62,015 bases of DNA from Bradyrhizobium sacchari (GCF_002068095.1 NZ_LWIG01000013.1:310652-372666), one strand, 5' to 3'. Shown: positions 38,374 through 46,737, numbered from the stretch's first letter. A program made the numbers and translations. Notes: generated by a model from the letters alone, not told the origin.

Positions 38374-39954
38374 ATGAACGACCGTATCGACCTCTCGAAC
38401 CTCCCGTCCTACCGGCAGCCGCGCCGGTCGGTGTTCTCCGCGCGCAAGCTCGCGCTGATGGCCTCGGTCGTCGCCGGCCTTGGCGCTGCCGTCTACGGCT
38501 TCAGCCCGTCGATGTCGCCGGCCGACCTGTTCTCCAGCCCGGCGCATGCGCAGGTCAACAACGAGGTCCGCAAGGTCGAAAGGCCGGTCGGTTTCGCCGA
38601 CATCGTCGAGCGCGTGAAGCCGTCGGTGATCTCGGTGAAGGTCAACATCAAGGAGAAGACCGCGAGCAACGATGACGGCGATGATTCCTCCTCGCCGTTC
38701 CAGCCGGGCTCGCCGATGGAGCGCTTCTTCCGTCGCTTCGGCGGTCCGGATGGCATCCCCGGCCTGAAGGGTGGCGGCCGTGGCCGCGTCGTGCAGGGGC
38801 AGGGCTCCGGCTTCTTCATCTCGGCTGACGGTTTTGCCGTAACCAACAACCACGTGGTCGACGGCGCCGACAAGGTCGAGGTCACCACCGACGACGGCAA
38901 GACCTACACCGCCAAGGTGATCGGCACCGACCAGCGCACCGACCTCGCTTTGATCAAGGTCGAGGGCGGCTCGAACTTCCCGTTCGCGAAGCTCGCCGAC
39001 GCCAAGCCGCGGATCGGCGACTGGGTGCTCGCGGTCGGCAATCCCTTCGGCCTCGGCGGCACCGTGACCGCCGGCATTGTCTCGGCCAGCGGCCGCGACA
39101 TCGGCAACGGTCCCTATGACGACTTCATCCAGATCGACGCGCCCGTGAACAAGGGCAATTCCGGCGGCCCGGCCTTCGACACCAATGGCGAGGTGATGGG
39201 CGTCAACACCGCGATCTACTCGCCCTCGGGCGGCAGCGTCGGTATCGCGTTCTCGATTCCGGCCAACACCGTCAAGAGCGTGGTGGCCCAGCTCAAGGAC
39301 AAGGGCTCGGTCAGCCGCGGCTGGATCGGCGTGCAGATCCAGCCCGTCACGTCCGATATCGCCGACAGCCTCGGCATGAAGAAGGCCGAAGGCGCGCTGG
39401 TGGCGGAACCGCAGGCGAACGGCCCAGCGGCGAAGGCCGGCATCGAATCCGGCGACGTGATCACCGCGGTCAACGGTGAATCCGTCAAGGACGCCCGCGA
39501 GCTCGCCCGCACCATCGGCGGCATGGCGCCCGGCGCGACCGTGAAGCTCAACGTGCTGCACAAGGGCCAGGACAAGGTCGTGAACCTCACCCTCGGCCAG
39601 CTGCCGAACACGGTCGAGGCCAAGGCCGACACCGACAATGACAGCGGCAAGGGTGCCAGCAAGGGCACCGACGTGCCCAAGCTCGGCATGACCGTTGCCC
39701 CCGCGAACTCCGTGGCCGGCGCCGGCAAGGAAGGCGTCGTGGTCACCGAAGTCGATCCGAAGAGCGCCGCGGCCGAACGCGGCTTCAAGGAAGGCGACGT
39801 GATTCTCGAGGTCGGCGGCAAGAGCGTGGCCACCGCCGGCGAAGTCCGTGACGCCATCAACGCGGCGCGGACCGACAACAAGAACAGCGTCCTGATGCGC
39901 GTGAAGAGCGGCGGCCAGTCGCGCTTCGTCGCGGTCCCCATCGCCAAGGGGTAA
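38374..39954 (+). CDS. degP: Do/DegP family periplasmic serine protease-chaperone
   Basis: The 526-residue protein has a long N-terminal signal/anchor region (membrane stretch about residues 25-43) and then the trypsin-like domain. The catalytic triad is H160 (VTNNHVV), D190 (RTDLALIK) and S263 (GNSGGPAF). Two PDZ domains follow (about residues 305-395 and 425-520). The protein degrades or refolds damaged envelope proteins. A strong terminator follows at 40091-40129. Confidence 0.93.
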   Translation: MNDRIDLSNLPSYRQPRRSVFSARKLALMASVVAGLGAAVYGFSPSMSPADLFSSPAHAQVNNEVRKVERPVGFADIVERVKPSVISVKVNIKEKTASNDDGDDSSSPFQPGSPMERFFRRFGGPDGIPGLKGGGRGRVVQGQGSGFFISADGFAVTNNHVVDGADKVEVTTDDGKTYTAKVIGTDQRTDLALIKVEGGSNFPFAKLADAKPRIGDWVLAVGNPFGLGGTVTAGIVSASGRDIGNGPYDDFIQIDAPVNKGNSGGPAFDTNGEVMGVNTAIYSPSGGSVGIAFSIPANTVKSVVAQLKDKGSVSRGWIGVQIQPVTSDIADSLGMKKAEGALVAEPQANGPAAKAGIESGDVITAVNGESVKDARELARTIGGMAPGATVKLNVLHKGQDKVVNLTLGQLPNTVEAKADTDNDSGKGASKGTDVPKLGMTVAPANSVAGAGKEGVVVTEVDPKSAAAERGFKEGDVILEVGGKSVATAGEVRDAINAARTDNKNSVLMRVKSGGQSRFVAVPIAKG

Positions 39955-40090
39955 GCCTCAGGACCTACGAAATGAAGGGTGTCGCCGGCATCAGTCGCCC
40001 CCGCCGTCGGCGCCCTTCGGGGGAGCAGCGTAATTCGCTTCCCCAGCCTACCTTCCGGTGGAAATACGCCCCCCTCCGTCGGAAGGCATA

Positions 40091-40129
40091 GGGCGGTGAG
40101 GTCCCCCCAGCTTCACCGCCCGCCTTTTT
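40091..40129 (+). terminator. rho-independent terminator after degP
   Basis: The nine-base arms GGGCGGTGA (40091-40099) and TCACCGCCC (40113-40121) form a strong hairpin, followed by GCCTTTTT. It lies 137 bases after the degP stop and before the next response regulator gene. Confidence 0.8.
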
Positions 40130-40223
40130 CTCGCCTCGACACTCTCCCGCTCGGCTTGCATGCGATTGCCGCTCGCGCCATGTTTAGAGAAGGTTGACCT
40201 CCTTGACCGCCGCCGAACGCACG

Positions 40224-40904
40224 ATGCGCCTCCTCATCATTGAAGACGATCGCGAATCCGCCGACTACCTCGTGAAGGCGTTTCGCGAGGTCGGGCACAT
40301 TGCCGACCACGCCGCGGACGGCGAGGAGGGCCTCGCCATGGCCGAGAACGGCGATTACGACGTTCTGGTGGTCGACCGCATGCTGCCCAAGCGCGACGGC
40401 CTGTCGCTGATCGGCGCGCTGCGCGACAAGGACAACGCGACGCCGGTGCTGATTCTGTCGGCGCTCGGACAGGTCGACGATCGCATCAAGGGCCTGCGCG
40501 CCGGTGGCGACGACTATCTGCCAAAACCCTATTCCTTCGCCGAGCTGCTCGCCCGGGTCGAGGTGCTGTCGCGCCGCCGTGGGGGACCTGCCGAGGACAC
40601 GCTCTATCGCGTCGGCGATCTCGAGCTCGATCGGCTCTCCCACCGCGTCGCCCGCGGCAAGGACGAGCTGACGCTGCAGCCGCGCGAATTCCGGCTGCTC
40701 GAATACCTCATGAAGCATGCCGGCCAGGTAGTGACCCGCACCATGCTGCTGGAGAACGTCTGGGACTATCATTTCGATCCGCAGACCAACGTGATCGACG
40801 TGCACATTTCGCGGCTGCGCTCTAAGATCGACAAGGGCTTCGATCGGCCGCTGCTGCACACGATCCGCGGCGCGGGGTACATGATCCGTGATGGGATCAG
40901 ATAA
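40224..40904 (+). CDS. OmpR-family response regulator without an adjacent kinase gene
   Basis: Starting at ATG 40224 gives 226 residues; TTG codons at 40194 and 40203 in the same frame are alternatives. The receiver has IIEDDRESADYL, the phospho-acceptor Asp in VLVVDRMLPKRDG, Ser in LILSALGQ and Lys in YLPKPYSF. The winged helix (about 130-222) ends in HTIRGAGYMIRD. In related genomes I recall a histidine kinase following directly. Here the next bases are an AT-richer gap with a terminator and an excisionase remnant, so the kinase gene may have been displaced. Confidence 0.88.
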   Translation: MRLLIIEDDRESADYLVKAFREVGHIADHAADGEEGLAMAENGDYDVLVVDRMLPKRDGLSLIGALRDKDNATPVLILSALGQVDDRIKGLRAGGDDYLPKPYSFAELLARVEVLSRRRGGPAEDTLYRVGDLELDRLSHRVARGKDELTLQPREFRLLEYLMKHAGQVVTRTMLLENVWDYHFDPQTNVIDVHISRLRSKIDKGFDRPLLHTIRGAGYMIRDGIR

Positions 40905-40990
40905 GGTACGGTGCCTACTGTTGTTTTTCAGAGGCTCGTTTTTTAGCTTGCCAGTTTCTTACCACTCTCCCTGGCCGTTGGCTCAAAATA

Positions 40991-41014
40991 AAAGCCCCGC
41001 TTAAGCGGGGCTTT
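40991..41014 (-). terminator. 24-base perfect palindrome, bidirectional terminator
   Basis: AAAGCCCCGCTT and AAGCGGGGCTTT are perfectly complementary. On the minus strand the hairpin runs into TTTTATTTT, a strong intrinsic terminator; on the plus strand the T tract is short. It overlaps the last codons of the excisionase-like frame. Confidence 0.8.
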
Positions 41015-41189
41015 CTACAATCGGCTTCCGAGCGTCAGGCAGTCTTTCGAGCCACACTCTCAAATCATCTGGCAAGATGATTGTGCGCCTTCCGTGCTTC
41101 TTGGCCCTAAGTTTACCGGCGCTGATCGGCTCGCGAATGGAAGTCAGCCCGATGCCGGTGAGGGCGCGACGTGTGCACCGGGAGATCAA
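41001..41189 (-). pseudogene. excisionase-like helix-turn-helix remnant
   Basis: The 62-residue frame contains ALTGIGLTSIREPISAGKLRAKKHGRRTIIL followed by LRVWLERLPDAR. This closely follows the MerR-like helix-turn-helix of phage and integrative-element excisionases (a TGIGRTxIxxxIxxGxLxAxKxGRRTLI pattern). The frame extends back to a stop near 41222 with no ATG or GTG; only a TTG at 41189 could start it, and the normal N terminus is missing. I read it as a decayed element gene ending in its own terminator. A functional short protein is less likely. Confidence 0.5.
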
Positions 41190-41556
41190 AGAAGATCCGT
41201 CATCAGCATGGTGGGGCGTTTAGGACACGCACTTGGCCGAAACTCGAGAGCTAATAAATCTCGTCGCCAGCGAGATCTCTGTTCAGCTATCGATGTTCCG
41301 GTCGTTTGTGGTGAAGAAAAAGTGCGTCGCTCCCCCACTACCAAGCCTGCGATTTTGTTCGCCAAACCATCATCTGGTGCAATTCTGCGCGCCTACGCGG
41401 TACGAGTGCAGTGGCGCGGCTTGGCCCCTCTGTTCGATTGAATCTTCATCAGGTGATCAGCCAAGACGCTGTGCCGAAGTCTAGACGTTCGCTGAGAACC
41501 GAGGCGAGCTGCCGCGCAGCCTCGTCCTGAGCCGCCGCTCGGGAACCCAGTCACCT
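41190..41556. other. gene-poor gap at a possible segment boundary
   Basis: These 367 bases have lower GC than the surroundings and several short frames without family likeness, such as one starting at 41233 that reads ETRELINLVASEISVQL before degenerating. No integrase, tRNA or attachment repeat could be identified. It probably contains decayed sequence. Confidence 0.4.
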
Positions 41557-42165
41557 TCAGCTCTTCGAGCCGGAGCCCTTCAGCGCATTCCAAGCCGCCT
41601 GGTTGGCATGATCGAACGCCTTGCGGGACTCAGCAAGCGCTGCGCTCAGTACGGACCATGACTCGCTTCCGGCCTGCTTAAGCTTCTGCAGACGCGCCTC
41701 CGCTTCGGATGCATCGGATTTCATCTGCTTGAGGGCGGCATCGAAGTCCCCGGTATGTGTTGCGGCGACCTTGCCGGCCGCCTCACGGAACTTGTCGGCG
41801 GCCTCGCGCCAGGCCTTTGCCTGTGCGGCGGCGATGTCCTTGAAGGTTGCTTGCTGCTGCTCGAGTTGCTTGCCGGCGCTTTCGAAGTAGACCTTCATCT
41901 GGGCCTCGAAGCCGTTCCACTGCTTCTCAAGTTCCGTTCGGCTGCGTGCCCAAGCCGCTTCGCTTGCTTCGGCTTGCGTCTTGAGCTGCGCCTGGAAATC
42001 GTCGCGACGCTTCTTCAGATCGGCGATGATCTGCTCGGCTTTGACCTTGGATTCGGCCTTGGCCTCGCCGGCCTTGACCTCGAACGAGGCGAGCGCGGCA
42101 TCCATCTCGTCGATACGCTCCTTGGCCCAATTCAGGTAAAAGTGCATGCTACTCTGCTCTGACAT
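41557..42165 (-). CDS. coiled-coil protein, Sll1863-like stress protein or phasin-like
   Basis: The 202-residue protein is almost entirely predicted amphipathic helix (Ala/Lys/Glu/Gln rich, for example QLEQQQATFKDIAAAQAKAWREAADKFREAAGKV) with no membrane span. It resembles the Sll1863 family of small coiled-coil stress proteins. Phasins, which coat polyhydroxybutyrate granules, have a similar composition. The neighbourhood contains acetoacetate decarboxylase and a former 3-hydroxybutyrate dehydrogenase, which makes a granule-associated role possible but unproven. Confidence 0.65.
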   Translation of the reverse strand: MSEQSSMHFYLNWAKERIDEMDAALASFEVKAGEAKAESKVKAEQIIADLKKRRDDFQAQLKTQAEASEAAWARSRTELEKQWNGFEAQMKVYFESAGKQLEQQQATFKDIAAAQAKAWREAADKFREAAGKVAATHTGDFDAALKQMKSDASEAEARLQKLKQAGSESWSVLSAALAESRKAFDHANQAAWNALKGSGSKS

Positions 42166-42258
42166 GATCGTCTCCGTTGACTAGCAAATTGAATAATGTG
42201 CGGGCTCGGCCTGGCTGGCGTTGACTTGGGTCAACTGCCTCGTCCGATGCCGCCTCCC

Positions 42259-42477
42259 TCAGGCCGCGAGATAGGGAAACGGCCTTGCCCCTTCGCTCTC
42301 GGTCGTTGGCAGGGTGCGCGATGGACCGGAAGTGATCGCTGCATAGAGGTCGCTCGGGGCCATCAGCTCGGCATCGCAGGGCAGCACATCCGCATTGAAG
42401 ATCTCCTCGCATACGCGGAGGGTCTTGGACAGGTGGTTATCTTCCGCAGGATTAAGCTGGAAGCGGCGCTTGGTCAC
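42259..42477 (-). CDS. doubtful short frame between the coiled-coil gene and the bdhA remnant
   Basis: This frame of 72 codons starts at GTG with no ribosome site. Its composition is fairly even (TKRRFQLNPAEDNHLSKTL). The open frame extends upstream to a stop near 42538 without an ATG, so it may itself be a 5'-truncated gene. No family is recognised. Confidence 0.25.
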   Translation of the reverse strand: MTKRRFQLNPAEDNHLSKTLRVCEEIFNADVLPCDAELMAPSDLYAAITSGPSRTLPTTESEGARPFPYLAA

Positions 42478-42537
42478 GTTGAACCGGCTGACTTCTTTGA
42501 GGGGAGGGATGATTGAAAGCTCCGTGATTGAAAGCGG

Positions 42538-42906
42538 CTACGCAGCCGTCCAGCCTCCATCCATCGAGAGGTTGGCGCCCGTGATCTGGGCGGCGTCGTC
42601 GCTGCACAGGAACAGGGCGAGCGAAGCGACCTGCTCGACGGTGACGAACTCCTTGGTCGGCTGCGCTGCGAGCAGGACATCGCTGATCACCTCATCTCTT
42701 CGCACGCGGCGGGCGGCCATCGTGTTCGGAATCTGCTTCTCCACTAATGGTGTCCAGACGTAGCCGGGGCTTATGCAGTTGCAGGTGATCTTCGACCGCG
42801 CGAGCTGCAGCGCCACGGTCTTGGTGAGGTCTGTGATGCCGTGTTTGGCGGCGACATAGCCGACTTGAAGGGCTAGGCGACGAGCGAGTGGGCCGTTGTT
42901 GATCAT
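42538..42906 (-). pseudogene. bdhA: 3-hydroxybutyrate dehydrogenase remnant (bdhA), 5' end lost
   Basis: The open part matches the C-terminal half of D-3-hydroxybutyrate dehydrogenase: catalytic Y-V-A-A-K, then ITCNCISPGYVWTPLVEKQIP, TKEFVTVEQVASLALFLC and the terminal ITGANLSMDGGWTA. A normal enzyme has about 260 residues; only about 110 remain. Just upstream of the Tyr the expected HSLVASPFKSA is found in another frame, with the Ser codon changed to TAG (42873-42875) and one base missing near 42860. Beyond that, the Rossmann half is absent. The gene is therefore broken by truncation, a stop and a frameshift. It is the last enzyme of the adc operon. Confidence 0.85.
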
Positions 42907-42996
42907 GCGGTCCCAGCCAACTTACCGTTCAGAATTCCCATTTCGTATACTTTCCTTGTAATATTCAGAACCGAGCCGCGCGGCGCGCATTTTGAC

Positions 42997-43788
42997 TCAG
43001 AAAACCAGAGCTCTCTCACCGGTTCGTACCGGGCCGCGAGCCGGCTGTTGCAGATAGTCATGCACCACCGTCCCGAGACCGAGCGTGAGATCGGCGCGGA
43101 TGTGGACGGCTGAGACGATCTCCAGGACCGGCAGTTCGGCGACGGGCGCCAAGGCGTGTGGCGTCAGGGCCAGGGCCGCCGGCCCGATCCATGCCCCTTT
43201 CAGCACGATGTCCTCGAGATGATATTGGACGAGCTCGCAGATCCGCGGGCTGCCGTCGACGTGCGGAATGATTTTGAGCAGGAAGTTCGGCTCGTTGAGC
43301 GCAGCCTTGACCTTCGCCAGATCGGCCTCGCGATGCTTGTAGCCCATCGTGCCCGTCGCGACGCGCATCGGGCCGTAATCCAGGGTGCCGATCAGCGTGT
43401 CGATCTCGGTCCGCAGCGTCGGTTGCGCAAGCTTCTTCGGAAAGCCCCACAGTTCGCGTCCGCCCGCAATAGGCCCTTCGTCGTTGAGGAACATGCAATG
43501 GGTGTAGCTGCCCTTGCGCCCGCGAAAAGAGACGGGGATGACCTGTCCGCTTTCCGAGTAGTCGCCAAAGCCGTTGGAATCGGGCATGCGGATGAACTCG
43601 TATTTGACGAGAGCGTCTCGCTCGTCGACCTCAAGCGGACCCGGAACCACTGCCCGGAGCTTGGCCGGATCGGTGCGATAGGTGATGATCAGGTATTCGC
43701 GATCGACGAACCGATAGGGCCCGGGCGGATAGGCCGGGCTGGTCAGCGGCATGGCGAAAGCACGTTGTTTCACATCAGTCTCGCGCAT
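42997..43788 (-). CDS. adc: acetoacetate decarboxylase
   Basis: The 263-residue enzyme has the Schiff-base lysine in [12 protein letters not shown] (K118, with K119 lowering its pKa). It also has the family stretches [20 protein letters not shown] and YLQQPARGP. It converts acetoacetate to acetone and CO2. With 3-hydroxybutyrate dehydrogenase it would dispose of the products of polyhydroxybutyrate breakdown, but here the dehydrogenase is a remnant. It follows the patatin gene by 30 bases, with GGAG nine bases before the start. Confidence 0.9.
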   Translation of the reverse strand: MRETDVKQRAFAMPLTSPAYPPGPYRFVDREYLIITYRTDPAKLRAVVPGPLEVDERDALVKYEFIRMPDSNGFGDYSESGQVIPVSFRGRKGSYTHCMFLNDEGPIAGGRELWGFPKKLAQPTLRTEIDTLIGTLDYGPMRVATGTMGYKHREADLAKVKAALNEPNFLLKIIPHVDGSPRICELVQYHLEDIVLKGAWIGPAALALTPHALAPVAELPVLEIVSAVHIRADLTLGLGTVVHDYLQQPARGPVRTGERALVF

Positions 43789-43818
43789 TTTGGGTTGTCT
43801 CCAGGCGATGAGGTCCGG

Positions 43819-44991
43819 CTACTCGCGGCCGTCGTGTTCGAGATCGAAGGTGAAGACCCCGTCGGAGCTCGATGGCCGAGCGAGCACCTCGGGATGGCGC
43901 AAGGTGCGCAATGCGTCGTGGTAGCCGGCACGCCAATGGTCCTGCATGGACAGCCGTGAGAACTCGTAATCCTTGGAGTGCCCCTCGTGATTGCGCGCGC
44001 GATAGATCAGATGGACGATGCTGTAGACGTTCCGCGAGATCGCCGTGCTGAGCAGCTTCACGGTCTCATGCTGACTGAGATCGTCGGGCAGCCTGCCTAG
44101 TAGATCCGTGAGCGCGCGCCGCAGGCGCTGCACATGCTTGAACTGGTCGGTGCTGGCGCGCGTGCGGCTCGAATACTGGATCTCCTTGTGCCGCGTGACG
44201 ACCTCAGCCATGTTGCGGGGAAGTTGACCGCGCGCGCTCCAGAGATCGACCTGAAACGCAAGCATGTCCTGCGGGGCATCAGATTCGATCACCCATTGCA
44301 GGGGCGTGTTGGAGACGAGACCGCCGTCCCAATAGTGCTCGCCCTCGATCTCCACCGCCGGAAAGCCCGGCGGCAGTGCGCCGCTGGCCATGATGTGCTC
44401 GGGACGGATCGTATGGGTGGTATTGTCGAAATAGACGAAATTTCCGGTTCGAACGTTGACCGCGCCGGCGCTGAAGCGCGTCAGCCCGGCATTGATACGA
44501 TCGAAGTCAACCAGGCGCTCCAGCGTGGTCTTGAGCGCGCGCGTGTCATAGATGCTGGTCGCATCGTTGGCTCCGCCGGGCTGCAGCCAGGGCAGGACGG
44601 GACGGGCGGAGAAGAACCCTGTGGCGCCACATGTGGCCGCAAGACCTGCGCTCATCTGGTTGATGAGGTTGCGCGTATTGTCGCTCCGCGTCCAATCCAG
44701 GAAAGGATTGCCGGACCAATCCCAGGGCGCGGTCGAGGTGACCTGGGTCCAAAAATCGCGCAGGCGGTCAACGCGGGACTCGGGCGGATTGCCGGCGATG
44801 ATGGCGGCATTGATGGCTCCGATCGAGATACCAGCAACCCAGTCGGGGTGAATGCTGGCCTCGGCCAGGGCTTCGTACACGCCCGCCTGGTACGCACCGA
44901 GCGCACCGCCGCCTTGCAACAGCAGCGCGATGCAGTCGAAAGGAAGCTGCCGTTGTGCGGATGAGAGCTGCGATCGAGGCTGGAAGTTCAT
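43819..44991 (-). CDS. patatin-like phospholipase with C-terminal DUF3734-type region
   Basis: The 390-residue protein has the patatin catalytic elements: glycine-rich oxyanion loop QGGGALGAYQAG (26-37), nucleophile S56 in GISIG and the catalytic Asp in WDGGLVSNTPL. The last 100 residues (SIVHLIYRARNHEGHSKDYEFSRLSMQDHWRAGYHD) match the extension found in the alphaproteobacterial patatin subgroup. It hydrolyses acyl esters, either phospholipids or polymer esters. Its position directly before adc and bdhA suggests a link with polyhydroxybutyrate or membrane lipid turnover. Confidence 0.88.
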   Translation of the reverse strand: MNFQPRSQLSSAQRQLPFDCIALLLQGGGALGAYQAGVYEALAEASIHPDWVAGISIGAINAAIIAGNPPESRVDRLRDFWTQVTSTAPWDWSGNPFLDWTRSDNTRNLINQMSAGLAATCGATGFFSARPVLPWLQPGGANDATSIYDTRALKTTLERLVDFDRINAGLTRFSAGAVNVRTGNFVYFDNTTHTIRPEHIMASGALPPGFPAVEIEGEHYWDGGLVSNTPLQWVIESDAPQDMLAFQVDLWSARGQLPRNMAEVVTRHKEIQYSSRTRASTDQFKHVQRLRRALTDLLGRLPDDLSQHETVKLLSTAISRNVYSIVHLIYRARNHEGHSKDYEFSRLSMQDHWRAGYHDALRTLRHPEVLARPSSSDGVFTFDLEHDGRE

Positions 44992-45030
44992 GACGTATGT
45001 GCTCTTTGAGTGATGATGAACATGCTCGTG

Positions 45031-45654
45031 CTAATGGCGGCTCGCGTCTTGTTTTCCGACCTTCGGAGGCTCGAGCAGCACCTCTTTCAAATGGTCCCCG
45101 GAGGCGACGACGACCACGAAGTTTAGTTTGCCATCCTGTCGGATCAGTCCGCCGGCCAGCGCGCTGCCGGCCGCCGCTCTCTCGGCGACCTCGACAGCAT
45201 CCGACAATTCCGGCTTGATCCATTTCAAGGCGACGATGTTGGCGAGGTCGTTCCGATCGAGTTCCTTCAGCGACGACGTCGTCTCTTTGCCCGTAATACT
45301 TCCGGTATTTGCGTCGATGGCGTTCTCCCACACGTGCTCATTCCGGATCGTGCGAACGCGATAGACGGGCGGGCCGTCGATCTCGAAGCTGATGTCGGCG
45401 GTCTTCGAGCCGCCGTGCAGGCGCTCCGCGATCGCCATCGCCCGGCTGAGCGGGACGCGTATGGTGCGGAATTCCGAGAGCACGCGTTGGATAGCGGCCT
45501 CTTCGGCCTGGCTTTGAGCGCTCGCGCTTCGGCCGTCCGCATCTGCAGATTTTTGAACGTCGGCGACGGCGGCTGTCGCGGCGAGTGTGGCGGACCACAT
45601 GATCAGGGCAAACAAATGCTTCGACATAGGATCAATCTCGGTCTGGTTGGTCAT
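45031..45654 (-). CDS. exported PepSY-like protein
   Basis: The start at 45654 overlaps the stop of the preceding gene as ATGA, favouring translational coupling; ATG 45627 would put the signal peptide (MSKHLFALIMWSATLAATAAVAD) at the very N terminus. The mature domain has the pattern AMAIAERLHGGSKTADISFEI followed by PVYRVRTIRNEHVWENAIDANTGSI, which resembles PepSY domains, periplasmic modules often thought to inhibit proteases. No function is established. It is the fifth gene of the lipase operon. Confidence 0.65.
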   Translation of the reverse strand: MTNQTEIDPMSKHLFALIMWSATLAATAAVADVQKSADADGRSASAQSQAEEAAIQRVLSEFRTIRVPLSRAMAIAERLHGGSKTADISFEIDGPPVYRVRTIRNEHVWENAIDANTGSITGKETTSSLKELDRNDLANIVALKWIKPELSDAVEVAERAAAGSALAGGLIRQDGKLNFVVVVASGDHLKEVLLEPPKVGKQDASRH

Positions 45655-45950
45655 TCGCCTGCAACGGGCGTGTGAGCGACGACGATCTCCTTGTCGGAGA
45701 GCGTGGGCAGCGGCTGATTGGTGTCGATCACGACGCGCTCCGGTCCCCTCACGTCGGAGTGGATGCGGATCGGAGGCCGCGCAGGATCCGGTACAGCGAA
45801 GCGGCTTGGTTTTTGGGCCGGGAGCACCCAACCGGTCGCCCAAAGCAAGCAGAGCAGGGCGCCGCCGACCGACAGAAAATAGCCGCGCAAGGGAAGGGCG
45901 GTGTCGGCCGATCGGCTCGCGCGCATGAACATGGCGGATCGTCGGCTCAT
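45651..45950 (-). CDS. small membrane protein of unknown function
   Basis: The start at 45950 gives 99 residues: a basic N terminus, one membrane helix (GYFLSVGGALLCLLWATGWVLP) and a roughly 50-residue presumably periplasmic tail (VIDTNQPLPTLSDKEIVVA). I recognise no family. The four-base overlap with the next gene and 40-base spacing from the previous one place it in the operon that runs to adc. Confidence 0.6.
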   Translation of the reverse strand: MSRRSAMFMRASRSADTALPLRGYFLSVGGALLCLLWATGWVLPAQKPSRFAVPDPARPPIRIHSDVRGPERVVIDTNQPLPTLSDKEIVVAHTPVAGE

Positions 45951-45990
45951 GACGTGCGGCTCCTGAAAACGGCATCTGTCCGTATCATCG

Positions 45991-46233
45991 TCAGATGCTC
46001 CACGGGCGCGGATGCCGGCGCGCACGTTCGGCATCGAGATAGCCGCGCTCGTCGAGCCATTCGGTCGGACAATAGGCTGCAGCCTTCGGATCGATCGTGA
46101 GTCCGTCACGCTGGAGCGCTGCCCGTGTTCCGGTTACACCAGTCCACACGACGTCGCCGCTGGTCGGGTCCACTTCCATCGCATCAAAGACTTCGATGAA
46201 GTTCAGCATCTCGGTTCCCAGTCCTCTCCTCAC
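45991..46233 (-). CDS. small soluble protein of unknown function
   Basis: This protein has 80 residues if it starts at GTG 46233, which overlaps the preceding stop as GTGA; starting at ATG 46209 it would have 72 residues. The sequence (NFIEVFDAMEVDPTSGDVVWTGVTGTRAAL) suggests a small alpha/beta protein without a membrane span. The family is not recognised. It is the third gene of the operon. Confidence 0.55.
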   Translation of the reverse strand: MRRGLGTEMLNFIEVFDAMEVDPTSGDVVWTGVTGTRAALQRDGLTIDPKAAAYCPTEWLDERGYLDAERARRHPRPWSI

Positions 46234-46385
46234 GCGGTGTGCGTGAGGCGGTCGATTTCATCAGGCGCAACGCCTCTGCGCGCGAGTTCGGACTCGATCA
46301 CGTCGAACACGCATTCGACCGGCGCGATCCAAACGTTGACCCAGTAGATGATGCAGTCGCGGGCGATCAGCAGAGCCGGTGTCAT
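46230..46385 (-). CDS. very small hydrophobic protein of unknown function
   Basis: The start at 46385 overlaps the preceding stop as ATGA and gives 51 residues (LLIARDCIIYWVNVWIAPVECVFDVIESEL) with a hydrophobic, aromatic first half. It may be membrane-associated. The overlaps on both sides are the main evidence that it is translated. Confidence 0.5.
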   Translation of the reverse strand: MTPALLIARDCIIYWVNVWIAPVECVFDVIESELARRGVAPDEIDRLTHTA

Positions 46386-46582
46386 GCGACCGTCCGCCCA
46401 TCCAGTCGAACAGTGCTGGTCTGGCGTGTGGCGAGCGTATGAGCGCACGCGATCATTGCGATCGTGATGCCAAGCAGCAGGCTCAGGGCCACGAGGCACA
46501 AGGCGACCATCACGTTCAGCGAGGCGGCGGCGAGGCCGGGCAACGGATTTTCGCGCATCAACGCGAACAGCAGTGTTGACAT
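46382..46582 (-). CDS. small membrane protein, first gene of the lipase operon
   Basis: The 66-residue product starts seven to eight bases after AAGGAG. It has a long central hydrophobic region (LNVMVALCLVALSLLLGITIAMIACAHTLA) flanked by polar ends. There is no family recognition. It begins the minus-strand series and lies directly behind a promoter with a palindromic operator candidate. Confidence 0.6.
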   Translation of the reverse strand: MSTLLFALMRENPLPGLAAASLNVMVALCLVALSLLLGITIAMIACAHTLATRQTSTVRLDGRTVA

Positions 46583-46602
46583 TCCGCGTCTCCTTAATAA
46601 AA

Positions 46603-46647
46603 TACACCGTATAGTTCATATAAATCACGCGCCATGGTCGGAGTCAA
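46603..46647 (-). promoter_or_regulatory. promoter and palindromic operator candidate of the lipase operon
   Basis: On the minus strand, TTGACT (46642-46647) and TTATAT (46618-46623) are separated by 18 bases and resemble a housekeeping promoter. Immediately downstream, TATAC-G-GTGTA (46603-46613) is an 11-base near-palindrome. The same element with one different arm base occurs before the tetR gene at 48938-48948, within the longer shared pattern AACTATACSGTRTATTTT. Confidence 0.55.
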
Positions 46648-46737
46648 GACGAGTGCGTCACAAGCGCGTGTGCAGGATCTGGGCGGCGATGCTCCGCCAG
46701 GTTCAACCAGAAGTCTCGAGCAGAGAAAGGATCTGAG

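Noticed and set aside
41233..41484. 83-codon plus-strand frame in the gap after the orphan regulator
   Set aside because: The start is weak, the sequence after the first 25 residues is Cys/Ser/Pro-rich without pattern, and no family is recognisable.
42511..42536. Ten-base direct repeat GATTGAAAGC separated by six bases
   Set aside because: Too short and isolated to assign; it lies inside the doubtful sequence next to the bdhA remnant and probably reflects local duplication.
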